In this document: positions 45,801 through 54,837 of the stretch, piece by piece
How the letters are laid out: each line of letters starts with the position of its first letter
Position numbering within the stretch: the stretch's first letter is position 1
NCBI GenBank assembly: GCA_965248855.1
Contig: CBDFKQ010000014.1
Span: 248,001 to 312,000 of the forward strand
From: CBDFKQ01 sp965248855
GTDB taxonomy: Bacteria > Bacteroidota > Bacteroidia > Cytophagales > 172606-1
DNA length: 64,000 nucleotides
Direction of reading: 5' to 3'
Program-made: the position numbers and the translations under genes
Notes under the pieces: generated by a model
Told to the model about the DNA's origin: nothing
The model's input: the letters and a program-made list of their open reading frames with translations, nothing else
The model's database searches: none

Positions 45801-45831
45801 AAAAAGGGTTGGAGTATATCCAACCCTTTTT
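45801..45831 (+). terminator. Terminator of the metalloprotease gene
   Basis: A 13-bp stem AAAAAGGGTTGGA / TCCAACCCTTTTT followed by Ts, 17 bp past the stop codon. Confidence 0.9.
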
Positions 45832-46060
45832 TTTATTAGTTTATCTTTTAAGAGGTTTTAAAAAGCCTTTAGTTATGATTGGATTATAAAATCAGATCTT
45901 CAACATACATCATTTGAATAATTCATAAAAGATAATAAAGATTTAATAAGTAATAATTCCATATATACGATAAAAATCAACTTTTAATTGTAATTATTAT
46001 GTTTTTGTTGATCATATTTACATATTATTTCCACCATCAGCAAATCAGACACTATAATAA

Positions 46061-48643
46061 TTAATCTTTTTGTTGTACATCTTCATGTTCTTTGTTAACT
46101 GAATTTTGATGATCAGTATAAGGATAGACAAAAGTTTCCTTTACCCTTAAAGACAGGTTGAAATATGGGATCCAAATTATTGCCGAAATAATTGCTCTTA
46201 TAAAACCTTTCCAATCGTCAGAACTTGTTTCACTAACCCTCCAGAGAAGATATAAATCAATAATTTGTATAAACAAATTAATGCTATAGAACCAAATTAT
46301 CAGATGAGGTAAGGTGTTCCTCCTTTTAAAATACAGAATACTTATTAAAATGCTAAAATAAAAAAGTAAAGAATTCATAGTTACTTCGAATATCCACATC
46401 AACTGATATAAAAATCTATTCTCAATAGCTATATTTTCAATGTTTTTCCAACCGGTTAGATTAAAATAACCTGAATTTATTAAAAAATATAAAATTAGAA
46501 ATGGTGATAATACAACTCCTATTCCTGCAAAAACTAACCAACCACCAATTCCGGCTGCATGGTTATAATCAAAAGAAACAGGCAAAGAGTATTTGTATAA
46601 TCGGTAACCGATATATATAAATATCAATGATAGAATAATTTCATAAACTACCATATCCCAATTTACTTGGCTCACAGGTTGGGCAGGTTCATTTCCCCAT
46701 GTTAATATATGTGATGAAACTGCATCTATCTCATTCATGTCTTTAATAAATTGAGATATTTTATCTACCGGGACATGGTCTTTTAAAATTTTATATGTAT
46801 ACTGATAGGTAATAGCGTTTTCGAATTTGTCGTATGAGCTTCTAAAAAAGAAAGTATATTCATCCCTTTCAATTTTTTTTTCAATTTCTGTTAATGTCCA
46901 TTGTTTTGGAAGGAAAATTTTTACGGTATAATTTAAATCATAAGGATATTCTAATGCCACAGGTATTTTCCGTATTTTATCCGGCAGCAGTTTTATATGT
47001 TCTGATAAAATGGTAGCAATAAATGTTGCGCTTAAAATATTTTTTGATGTATCGTTTGCCCATAAACCTTTAAATTTATACTTTTCGTAAACTTCAATAA
47101 AATTATCTTCTTCATGGTCTTCATATTTTAAGCTGTCTAGTATATTTATCTTTACATTTTTATAGAGATTAATATAAAAGTCTATATATGCCTTTTCAAT
47201 TTGGCTCAGACTGTTTGAAGCAAATGAAGTTCTAACATTTTCAGCAAAATTTTTATAGTATTTAGATTGTACTTTTAAGATTGCGGAATCTTTTAAGTCA
47301 AAAATATTATAAGTTTCTTCAATTACCGATTTTCCTAAAGATTGCATAGGCATATCACACAAGTCTTTTGTCTGTGGATCAATAATAAGAGCTTTGCCAT
47401 AATCAGGAGTCGATAAAACATCAATATCCCCTCTTTGTAAATTTATTGTCGGGTCTATCCAATACCTGATACCATCTAGATTGGCAACCACTATTTGGTG
47501 ATTAAAAACGGATGCAGATGGTATAAATCTATTTGTATAATTTTTTATATTAGTATTTACGAGAGCAACTGAAGCATTTATATTATTATTATTTAAAATA
47601 GTACACAGTAAAAGGGATTTATCTTTACAATCGCCAAACCTTTGTTTAAATATAACATCAGGATGATGAGGTTTATGCGAATTTTCACCGATTTCAATGC
47701 CCATATAACGTATTTCATCCTGAACAAATCTTGTTGCCAAATGAAGATATAATTTTTTGTTATTCTGTGTCTGATTTTTTAACTCGCCAATCTTTTTAAT
47801 CAGTGCAGGTGAAAGGTTATTATTTACTTTATTAAGTTTTGCGGCCCATAAAGCTATTTCATTCCAACTTTTTGCTTCACTTATTTGTACATGTGGTAAA
47901 CCATCCCACCACGACGGAGTATAATCTTCAACAGGTGGCGATTTAAGATTAAAACTATCCCATTCATAATATTCAAAACCATTTTCTGTAGAAACTTTTG
48001 ATTCGGGTGGATTATTAAAAGATTTAAAAATTACTTCCCTATCTTTTGGAAGTATTAAACTTCTATGTAAATGGTAGATTGGATTTTGACTTGAAAAATA
48101 ATAATCTGAGTATATTTTATCTTCAAATATCGGATTTTGGCCTATAAGGGTGTATTCAACGTCTATATCGTCACCTTTTTGAACATCATCCAAGATTAAT
48201 AGTGCGGTAAATGTCTCGTTATATAAAAACCTGCTTAATTCAGTTTCATTCTGAATAATTTTAAATCCGGAAACATCCAGTTTATTTATTATCTGCCCAT
48301 TTCTCTTAATTTGAATTTTATGAAAAAATAATTCTTCAAAAGAAGGGTCAAAGTTTACACTTATTTCAGAGGCATTCTGAACCCCTGTTTCAGATACAAT
48401 ATGAATTATTTGATGAACAAAATAAGATTTTTTAGTCGCATGTGTTTGAACATCCAACAACGATAAATAATAACCATTGCTAATTTCCTTTGGGTTATAA
48501 TTATTGTTATCAGTATTTATTTCTTTTATCCAACTCGGATGAGGGGAAATTTGTATTCGTTTATTTTGTGCAAAACAATTAATAACAAAAAAACAAAATA
48601 AAGTTAAAGTGAATAACTTCGATTTTAAAAAATTAAATAGCAT
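46061..48643 (-). CDS. DUF3857/transglutaminase-core protein with C-terminal DUF2569-like membrane region
   Basis: 860 residues. A signal peptide (ending FVINCFAQ) precedes a DUF3857 domain (about 60-230, IQIKRNGQIINKLDVSG). A transglutaminase-like core follows (about 260-400) with Cys in FKQRFGDCKDKSLLLCTIL, His in SVFNHQIVVANL and Asp in RYWIDPTINL, so the Cys-His-Asp triad is complete. After a beta region and a membrane helix near 665 comes a four-helix membrane region starting AAGIGGWLVFAGIGVVLSP, like DUF2569 proteins. The large domain is probably periplasmic. Members of this class may act as proteases or crosslinkers; the real reaction is unknown. It lies 63 bp upstream of, and on the same strand as, nothing clearly related. 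Confidence 0.85.
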   Translation of the reverse strand: MLFNFLKSKLFTLTLFCFFVINCFAQNKRIQISPHPSWIKEINTDNNNYNPKEISNGYYLSLLDVQTHATKKSYFVHQIIHIVSETGVQNASEISVNFDPSFEELFFHKIQIKRNGQIINKLDVSGFKIIQNETELSRFLYNETFTALLILDDVQKGDDIDVEYTLIGQNPIFEDKIYSDYYFSSQNPIYHLHRSLILPKDREVIFKSFNNPPESKVSTENGFEYYEWDSFNLKSPPVEDYTPSWWDGLPHVQISEAKSWNEIALWAAKLNKVNNNLSPALIKKIGELKNQTQNNKKLYLHLATRFVQDEIRYMGIEIGENSHKPHHPDVIFKQRFGDCKDKSLLLCTILNNNNINASVALVNTNIKNYTNRFIPSASVFNHQIVVANLDGIRYWIDPTINLQRGDIDVLSTPDYGKALIIDPQTKDLCDMPMQSLGKSVIEETYNIFDLKDSAILKVQSKYYKNFAENVRTSFASNSLSQIEKAYIDFYINLYKNVKINILDSLKYEDHEEDNFIEVYEKYKFKGLWANDTSKNILSATFIATILSEHIKLLPDKIRKIPVALEYPYDLNYTVKIFLPKQWTLTEIEKKIERDEYTFFFRSSYDKFENAITYQYTYKILKDHVPVDKISQFIKDMNEIDAVSSHILTWGNEPAQPVSQVNWDMVVYEIILSLIFIYIGYRLYKYSLPVSFDYNHAAGIGGWLVFAGIGVVLSPFLILYFLINSGYFNLTGWKNIENIAIENRFLYQLMWIFEVTMNSLLFYFSILISILYFKRRNTLPHLIIWFYSINLFIQIIDLYLLWRVSETSSDDWKGFIRAIISAIIWIPYFNLSLRVKETFVYPYTDHQNSVNKEHEDVQQKD

Positions 48644-48706
48644 TAAAAATTAAATTAATTGTGGAAGTAATTTAAAAGTATTTAAAAAAAAATAATAAAA
48701 ATAATT

Positions 48707-49636
48707 CTATTGCTCGTTAATCCATTTATATAAGTTTTCAACATCCTCTTTTTTACATAGTTCTGTGCCGGGGTTCATGGTGGCAGCGGTTCCGCAAGCA
48801 ACACCATACCTGGCTGCTTCTTGTAAGGTTTTATTTTGTGAAAGAATGAATACCATACCTGCTACCATACTGTCACCGGCACCAACAGTACTTTTTCTTT
48901 CAACTTTAGGAGACGGAATATGTTCTGTAATGTTTTTGCTGACCAACAATGCACCATCAGGCCCTAAGGAAACGACAATGGCTTCACAATTTTGCGAATG
49001 AAGAATTTCCAAAGCTTTTTCTTCTACCATTTGTTTATTTAAATCTTTTAATCCTGTTAAGGAAGCTAATTCACCCAAATTTGGTTTAAAAAGAAAAACA
49101 CCTTCACTTAAAGCATGACTAAGTGCTTCGCCAGATGTATCTAAAATATACTTTGCTTTTTTATCTTTTGCTATTTTACCCAATCTTGCATAAAAATCTA
49201 CAGGAACTCCGGGAGATAGGCTTCCACTGCCAACTATATAATCTATATCATTTATTTTTTCAATAGTATTTAAAAATCCTTTCCATTCGTCTTCGGTAAC
49301 ATCCGGGCCTTCCATTCCAAATCGGTATTGATTGTTTGTTGATTTGTCAAAAAGAATTAAATTTTCTCTTGTCTGGTCTTTTATAAAAAATGGTTTATTA
49401 GAAGAATTTTCTTTTTGTAATAATTCTATAAAAAAATTTCCAATGTGGCCACCTGCTAAAAAGGTTGCAATAGACTCGCCACCTAATTTTTTTAATGCTC
49501 GCGACACATTAATTCCTCCTCCTCCCGGTTCATATTTTGGTTTTTCGCACCTAATTTTTTGATCCGGTACAATTTCGTCAACAACAGTACTTTTATCAAT
49601 GGTAGGATTTAAGGTTACAGTTATTATTTTGCCCAT
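48707..49636 (-). CDS. PfkB-family hexose/phosphosugar kinase (1-phosphofructokinase / PfkB type)
   Basis: 309 residues. The N-terminal substrate region is typical of the 1-phosphofructokinase/tagatose-6-phosphate kinase/Pfk-2 branch: TVTLNPTIDKS, KYEPGGGGINVSRALKKLGG, then FLAGGHIGNF. The C-terminal PfkB signature is TVGAGDSMVAGMVF, with the catalytic Asp in GAGD. It phosphorylates a sugar phosphate with ATP in the cytosol. By resemblance to PfkB of Escherichia coli, fructose-6-phosphate is likely, but fructose-1-phosphate cannot be excluded. No PTS gene is nearby, which favours fructose-6-phosphate. Confidence 0.9.
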   Translation of the reverse strand: MGKIITVTLNPTIDKSTVVDEIVPDQKIRCEKPKYEPGGGGINVSRALKKLGGESIATFLAGGHIGNFFIELLQKENSSNKPFFIKDQTRENLILFDKSTNNQYRFGMEGPDVTEDEWKGFLNTIEKINDIDYIVGSGSLSPGVPVDFYARLGKIAKDKKAKYILDTSGEALSHALSEGVFLFKPNLGELASLTGLKDLNKQMVEEKALEILHSQNCEAIVVSLGPDGALLVSKNITEHIPSPKVERKSTVGAGDSMVAGMVFILSQNKTLQEAARYGVACGTAATMNPGTELCKKEDVENLYKWINEQ

Positions 49637-49840
49637 TTTGTTTTGTTTTTCAAATTTAAATAATCAATAATTATTTTGGGCTAATATAATTCCTTTCTTT
49701 TAATAAGCTCTATTCCGGATTATTAAGTGTAAAATCTCTCTGTTGTTTTTTAAATGGTTATTTATTTTAAAATTTGTTCAAAAATTAAATTTTAACGTAT
49801 TAACTGTTAATCTTAAATAGAAATAGATTTTAAATGATAT

Positions 49841-50392
49841 ATGAAAAAGAAAATATTACTTTTTATTGTTTTCTCGTTATGGTTTAATGTAAATAATGCG
49901 CAATCGGATGAGCAGTTTGCCAGAAATTATAATGTAAAAATTGGACATCCTTGCCCTGAAGTTGCTTTTGGATTAACAGATGGAAGAACAATTAAAATAA
50001 GTGATTTTATTAAAAACACCGTTTTAATTTATTTTTGGAGTGATGCGAAAGATACTTCAGTAAAAATTTTACCGGAATTAATGCGACTTCAAAAAAAATA
50101 CGGGCGTTTTGAGGTGATTGCTGTGAATGATGGAAAAATGAATGTTGATAGTTTGGAGAAATTTGCTTTCGAGAAAAAACTAAAATTTCCGATGGCACTC
50201 GATAATAATCAGTTTTTATATAAAACACTTGCAGGTGGTAATAAATATGGATACCCTTTTAGTGTTTTGATAGATAAAGAAGGAAATGTTGAAAAAATAA
50301 ATACAAATTATAAAGAGGTTGAAAAAATACTTGAAGGAAATAATGTGCTTTTAAAGCTTAAAAATAAAATTGATAAACGCCATAAAAAATAA
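49841..50392 (+). CDS. Periplasmic thioredoxin-fold (TlpA/AhpC-like) protein lacking the CxxC motif
   Basis: 183 residues. The signal peptide ends NVNNAQ. The thioredoxin fold follows: IGHPCPEVAFGLTDGRTIKI, TVLIYFWSDAKDTSVKILPE, then RFEVIAVND and the cis-Pro region YGYPFSVLIDKEGNV. Where TlpA/ResA proteins have FWASWCxPC, this protein has FWSDAKDTSVK, so both redox cysteines are missing. It cannot act as a normal disulfide oxidoreductase and may be a binding or chaperone-like variant. It is 54 bp upstream of the TonB-like gene and probably co-transcribed. Confidence 0.85.
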   Translation: MKKKILLFIVFSLWFNVNNAQSDEQFARNYNVKIGHPCPEVAFGLTDGRTIKISDFIKNTVLIYFWSDAKDTSVKILPELMRLQKKYGRFEVIAVNDGKMNVDSLEKFAFEKKLKFPMALDNNQFLYKTLAGGNKYGYPFSVLIDKEGNVEKINTNYKEVEKILEGNNVLLKLKNKIDKRHKK

Positions 50393-50446
50393 TTAAAGAG
50401 ATATTTTAAAATTAAATGACTCTAAAAACTTATTTCAATATACAAT

Positions 50447-51373
50447 ATGCAAATAGTAAGTAACGAAGCATCATATAATAAAAGAGCTGTTTTAATAAGT
50501 GTTTTTATTCATATACTTATTATCGGTCTCACTTTTTTGATAATTTTTCATCCCCCCAACCCTCCACTCTCAGAAAGTGGAAACGGGGTAGAGTTAAATT
50601 TCGGGATGGATGATGTAGGAAGCGGTGATTTTCAAAGTTATAACCCCGCAGGGCAAAATAATCTTAATGAAAAACCTTTGCCGGGCGAGCCCGAAAAACA
50701 AAAAGAAACACCTCAAGTTAATACCCCTCAAGAAGAATCTCAAAAAAATGATCCTCAACAAGAGGAGGATGTATTAACAACAAAAGATGAAACGGCACCT
50801 GTTGTAAATGTTCCAAAAAAAGAACAGAAGAAAAAGGAAGTAACTCCAAAAGAAGAAGTAAAAGCAGAAAAAACGCAAACTAAGGTCGAAACAAAACCTG
50901 TAATTAATAACAATGCATTATTTAAGAAAAATACAGGTGCAGGTGGTAAGGAAGGTGGAACCGGAGGTGGAGGGTCTAACGAAGGTGATGATAAAGGAAA
51001 AACCGGAAACAAAGGCAAGCCTGATGGTGATTTAGATGGAAGAGCTTATTTTGGAAAAAAAGGTAAAGGCGGGAACGGTGAAGGAAACGGAGTTGGTAAT
51101 AACGGTTCATCTTTAGATATGTCGGGATGGACATGGAGTGTTAAACCAAAAGTTAATGACAAGTCTGATGAAGAAGGAAAGATCGTTTTAGAAGTGAAGG
51201 TAAACGAAGATGGATATGTAGCAGATGTAAAAACAATTGAAAGCACGGTTTCACCCGCATTGGTTGAATTGTATAAAAATGAAGTAAAAAAGATAAATTT
51301 TATCCAAACGGATAGCCGGCCTGCGCCAACAATTTCGAAGGGCAGGATAACTTTTATTATTCGATCGAAATAA
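50447..51373 (+). CDS. TonB-like energy transducer / TonB C-terminal-like protein
   Basis: 308 residues. A single membrane helix near 17-37 (VLISVFIHILIIGLTFLII) is followed by a long disordered region rich in Pro, Glu, Lys and Gln (about 70-160), as expected for a periplasm-spanning TonB linker. A Gly-rich segment (about 165-210, GGKEGGTGGGGSNEG) comes next. The C-terminal domain (about 225-308) contains GKIVLEVKVNEDGYVADVKT and ends KGRITFIIRSK, as in TonB-type C-terminal domains. It may couple the proton gradient to outer membrane receptors such as that at 4129-6279. No ExbB/ExbD genes are adjacent. Confidence 0.82.
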   Translation: MQIVSNEASYNKRAVLISVFIHILIIGLTFLIIFHPPNPPLSESGNGVELNFGMDDVGSGDFQSYNPAGQNNLNEKPLPGEPEKQKETPQVNTPQEESQKNDPQQEEDVLTTKDETAPVVNVPKKEQKKKEVTPKEEVKAEKTQTKVETKPVINNNALFKKNTGAGGKEGGTGGGGSNEGDDKGKTGNKGKPDGDLDGRAYFGKKGKGGNGEGNGVGNNGSSLDMSGWTWSVKPKVNDKSDEEGKIVLEVKVNEDGYVADVKTIESTVSPALVELYKNEVKKINFIQTDSRPAPTISKGRITFIIRSK

Positions 51374-51389
51374 ATTTGACAAAGATCAA

Positions 51390-51816
51390 ATGTTATCCGA
51401 TGCTTTTTTAAAGCAATTTAAGACAAAAGAAGAGTTAAATAGCTTTATGACTCAAATTCAAAAACGGGGCATTGAAAAAATGCTGGAAGGCGAGCCGGAC
51501 GCCCACCTTGAATATGATAAGCATGAAAAACCTAGTCCTCCAATTCCCGTAATGGTTTTGGAACCAAGCGTATAAAAACCTCATTCGGGGAATCAGAAAT
51601 ACAAGTCCCGGGAGATAGTGATGCATCTTTTAATCCAATGAACATTCCCAAACTACAAAGCATGTCGGATGGCTTGAAAAACGTCATCGTGTCTCTTATG
51701 CAAAAGGAAAGAGCGGAAGTGATATTGAAGAAAAGATTAGAGAAGTATATCATTTTGATGTTTCTACTTCGAGCATATCCCGGATTACTGAAATGATAAC
51801 AGGTGAAAAATTCTAA
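51390..51816 (+). pseudogene. Remnant of an IS256-family transposase
   Basis: The first 60 codons (51390-51575) read like the N-terminus of an IS256/mutator-type transposase: LSDAFLKQFKTKEELNSFMT, then KRGIEKMLEGEPDAHLEYDK. The frame is lost. The matching continuation appears in another frame (TSFGESEIQVPGDSDASFNP) and then a third (SYAKGKSGSDIEEKIREVY, FDVSTSSISRITEMI) before stopping at 51816. About 140 of the usual 400 residues survive, without the DDE catalytic core. It is an old, dead insertion immediately after the TonB-like gene. No terminal inverted repeats are evident. Confidence 0.85.
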
Positions 51817-51998
51817 ACACTTATTTAATCTTTTATAACTGAATAAGTTTAAAATTTAAACATTAATGATTCGGTACTTAAACAAATAAAATTTACATGA
51901 TATTTAGTCTTAAATATATTTTATGCGTAACATCTGTTACTATTTAAATATTATAAAATTTATTTTTCAATTTTGCATCCGGTTTAAATGTTAAAATT

Positions 51999-52652
51999 GT
52001 GTTTGAAGATAATTACAGGCATAGGGGTTTGCGTCGGAGATTAGTAAAGGTTATTGGCGAAAAAGGAATTGCAGATAAAAATGTAATGGAAGCGATTGGA
52101 AAAGTGCCCCGGCATTTTTTTTTCGACAGTGCATTAATTGAACATGCTTATGATGATAAAGCTTTTCCTATTGGCGAAGGTCAAACAATTTCGCAACCTT
52201 ATACAGTTGCCTTTCAAACTTCTTTATTAAATATAAAACAGGGGGACTCAGTTTTAGAAATCGGAACAGGCTCCGGTTATCAGGCAGCCATTTTAATAAA
52301 TATGGGTGTTAAACTTTTTACTATAGAATATAATAAAGTTTTGTATAATAAGGCAGATTTATTTTTTAAAAAATTTAATTTGAAAGTAAAAAACTTTTGT
52401 GGCGATGGCTCTCAGGGTTTAACAGATTTTGCGCCTTATGATAAAATTATTGTTACTGCGGGTTGCCCTTCCGTGCCACAACCATTGATTGACCAATTAA
52501 ATACAGGAGGTATTTTAGTAATCCCGGTAGGGAACGACCATACTCAGGAAATGTTAAAAATTACAAAGTTGAGTGATAGTGAGATTAAACAAGAAGCCTT
52601 CCTTGAGTTTAGTTTTGTTCCCTTATTAGGAAAACATGGTTGGAAAGAATAA
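51999..52652 (+). CDS. pcm: Protein-L-isoaspartate O-methyltransferase
   Basis: 217 residues from GTG 51999; no in-frame ATG upstream fits, and FEDNYRHRGLRRRLV is the normal N-terminus. The enzyme methylates isoaspartyl residues of aged proteins with S-adenosylmethionine to start repair. Motifs: GEGQTISQPYTVAFQ (substrate and family signature), VLEIGTGSGYQAAIL (SAM motif I) and the post-motif region YDKIIVTAGCPSVPQPL. The end, SFVPLLGKHGW, is typical. It is a cytosolic single gene, free-standing from its neighbours. Confidence 0.95.
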   Translation: MFEDNYRHRGLRRRLVKVIGEKGIADKNVMEAIGKVPRHFFFDSALIEHAYDDKAFPIGEGQTISQPYTVAFQTSLLNIKQGDSVLEIGTGSGYQAAILINMGVKLFTIEYNKVLYNKADLFFKKFNLKVKNFCGDGSQGLTDFAPYDKIIVTAGCPSVPQPLIDQLNTGGILVIPVGNDHTQEMLKITKLSDSEIKQEAFLEFSFVPLLGKHGWKE

Positions 52653-52749
52653 TTATTAAAACCATAACTTCTGTTTGAATGTGAATAATATGTATTCATT
52701 AAATTAAATATTTCTTAAAATCATTATATTTATTTGTTAAATAAAAAAT

Positions 52750-54282
52750 ATGCAGGAAATACTTCAAAATTTAAATATCAGCTCACAGAATGCTTCATTC
52801 TCCACCGGCTTGGAATGGGGCTCGGTAAATAATGAACATTTTTACCCTATTCATTCACCGGTAGATGGAAAATTAATCGCATCTGTTCAATATATAAATG
52901 CGGATAATTATAATTTAGTTGTCGAAAAAGCTGAAAAATCATATTTAGAATGGAGAAAAATACCTGCACCAAAGCGGGGAGACATTATAAGGCAGATAGG
53001 GAATGCCTTAAGAAATAATAAAGATGACTTAGGTAAATTAGTGAGTTATGAAATGGGTAAGGCCCTGCAGGAGGGATTGGGAGAAGTGCAGGAAATGATT
53101 GATATATGCGATTTTGCACTTGGTTTATCACGCCAGTTACACGGTTTGACCATGCATTCAGAAAGACCAAATCATCGAATGTATGAGCAGTGGCATCCTA
53201 TAGGAATTGTCGGAATTATTTCGGCATTTAATTTCCCTGTAGCAGTATGGGCATGGAACGCAATGCTTGCCGCTATTTGTGGCAATGTATGCATTTGGAA
53301 ACCATCCGAGAAAACTCCATTATCTGCCATTGCCTGCCAAAATATTATTAGAGAAGTATTAAGAGAAAATAATTTACCTGAAGGTATTTTTAATTTGGTT
53401 ATAGGTGATGTAAGTACCGGAAAATTAATTTCTGAAGATGAAAGGATTGCCCTTGTGTCGGCAACCGGATCGGTAAGAATGGGGAAAGAAGTAGCAAAAA
53501 CTGTAGCAGGCAGGTTGGGAAAGGTATTATTGGAATTGGGTGGTAATAATGCAATTATTATTACTCCGGATGCCGATATAGAGATGGCTTTAAGGGCAAT
53601 TACTTTTGGTGCAGTCGGTACCTGCGGCCAACGTTGCACAAGCACCAGAAGATTAATCATTCACGAAAGTGTTTATGAAAATTTAAAAGATAAACTATTA
53701 AAAATTTATTCTTCCCTTTCTATTGGCAATCCTCTCAATGAAAGAAACTTGGTTGGCCCACTTATTGATAAAGCAGCTGTAAGTTCGTTTATAAGTGCGG
53801 TTGAAAATGCTAAAAGCCAGGGTTGTAATTTATTAATTGGCGGAGAGGTATTGAAAGGTGAAGGATATGAAACCGGTACATATGTAAAGCCTGCATTAAT
53901 TGAGGCAGAAAATCATTTTAAAATTGTACAGGAAGAAACTTTTGCACCGATTTTATATTTAATAAAATATTCAGGTTCGTTCGAAAACGCAATATCGATT
54001 CAAAATAATGTAAGGCAAGGCTTATCATCTTCTGTTTTTTCAAATAATATTAGAGAAACAGAAAAGTTTTTATCATTTGCCGGTTCGGATTGTGGAATAG
54101 CAAATGTAAACATCGGTACTTCGGGTGCCGAAATAGGTGGGGCATTTGGTGGAGAAAAAGAAACAGGAGGAGGGAGGGAATCCGGATCAGATGCATGGAA
54201 AGTATACATGAGGCGACAAACAAATACTATAAATTTTGGCACTGATTTGCCATTGGCGCAGGGAATAGAATTTAATATATAA
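52750..54282 (+). CDS. Aldehyde dehydrogenase, ALDH7/aminoadipate-semialdehyde type
   Basis: 510 residues. The ALDH fold has IGIISAFNFPVAVWAWN, GNVCIWKPSEKTPL, the general base in LLELGGNNAIII and nucleophile Cys in GTCGQRCTSTRRL. N-terminal and central features (YEMGKALQEGLGEVQEMID, LHGLTMHSERPNHRM) match ALDH7/antiquitin and bacterial AmaB-type enzymes, which oxidise aminoadipate semialdehyde in lysine breakdown. The C-terminal GGAFGGEKETGGGRESGSDAWK also fits. It is cytosolic and NAD-dependent by family. No other lysine-degradation gene is in the window. Confidence 0.92.
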   Translation: MQEILQNLNISSQNASFSTGLEWGSVNNEHFYPIHSPVDGKLIASVQYINADNYNLVVEKAEKSYLEWRKIPAPKRGDIIRQIGNALRNNKDDLGKLVSYEMGKALQEGLGEVQEMIDICDFALGLSRQLHGLTMHSERPNHRMYEQWHPIGIVGIISAFNFPVAVWAWNAMLAAICGNVCIWKPSEKTPLSAIACQNIIREVLRENNLPEGIFNLVIGDVSTGKLISEDERIALVSATGSVRMGKEVAKTVAGRLGKVLLELGGNNAIIITPDADIEMALRAITFGAVGTCGQRCTSTRRLIIHESVYENLKDKLLKIYSSLSIGNPLNERNLVGPLIDKAAVSSFISAVENAKSQGCNLLIGGEVLKGEGYETGTYVKPALIEAENHFKIVQEETFAPILYLIKYSGSFENAISIQNNVRQGLSSSVFSNNIRETEKFLSFAGSDCGIANVNIGTSGAEIGGAFGGEKETGGGRESGSDAWKVYMRRQTNTINFGTDLPLAQGIEFNI

Positions 54283-54298
54283 TAAAACTAATATTGAT

Positions 54299-54329
54299 TT
54301 GATTTTTACGAAAAAAATATCATAATTTG
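54299..54329 (+). promoter_or_regulatory. Possible promoter of the lone receiver gene
   Basis: TTG (54299-54301) is followed after 21 bp by TAATTTG (54323-54329), close to the Bacteroidota TTG / TAnnTTTG pattern but with one base missing in the second box. It is 22 bp before the start codon. Confidence 0.35.
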
Positions 54330-54351
54330 ACTCAACATTAAAATCGTTACT

Positions 54352-54765
54352 ATGTCAGAAACTCCAAAGTTTACAACTGTTATGCTTATTGATGATAATG
54401 AGATAGATAACCTTATCAATCAAAAAATAATAGAAGCCTCAGCAATTTGTGAAAATATTTTAACTCATACCAGTGGAAAAAGTGCAATAGAATTTTTAAG
54501 AAATATGGGAAAATTTTCAGTTATGGTGCCAAACGCCCTACCTGAACTAATTTTCCTTGATATTGATATGCCTTTAATGGATGGATTTCAATTTTTAGAG
54601 GAATTCGATAAATTGGCAAATAATATAAAATTATATTGCAGAATCATTATGCTCACATCATCAATTAACCCTCAGGATATGGGTAAATCTAAAAAATATG
54701 ATTACGTTAAGCAGTATATTAACAAGCCATTAACACAGGATAGTTTGAAAAAACTTAATGTTTAA
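54352..54765 (+). CDS. Single-domain CheY/Rcp1-like response regulator
   Basis: 137 residues consisting only of a receiver domain. The acid pair DDNEIDN is at 15-21, phosphoacceptor Asp near 68 in LIFLDIDMPLMDGFQF, Thr/Ser in IIMLTSSIN and Lys in YINKPLTQDSL. The DDNEIDN start is typical of phytochrome-type (Rcp1-like) single-domain receivers abundant in Bacteroidota. It has no output domain and no kinase next to it, so it takes part in an unlinked phosphorelay. A terminator follows. Confidence 0.93.
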   Translation: MSETPKFTTVMLIDDNEIDNLINQKIIEASAICENILTHTSGKSAIEFLRNMGKFSVMVPNALPELIFLDIDMPLMDGFQFLEEFDKLANNIKLYCRIIMLTSSINPQDMGKSKKYDYVKQYINKPLTQDSLKKLNV

Positions 54766-54784
54766 TCTTGAAAAATATTTACAT

Positions 54785-54819
54785 AAAAAAAACCTGATTT
54801 AATGCAATCAGGTTTTTTT
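54785..54819. terminator. Bidirectional terminator
   Basis: A 9-bp stem AACCTGATT / AATCAGGTT with A run and T run, between the convergent receiver gene and the helical-repeat gene. Confidence 0.85.
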
Positions 54820-54837
54820 ATGCCGCTTAGAAAATTG

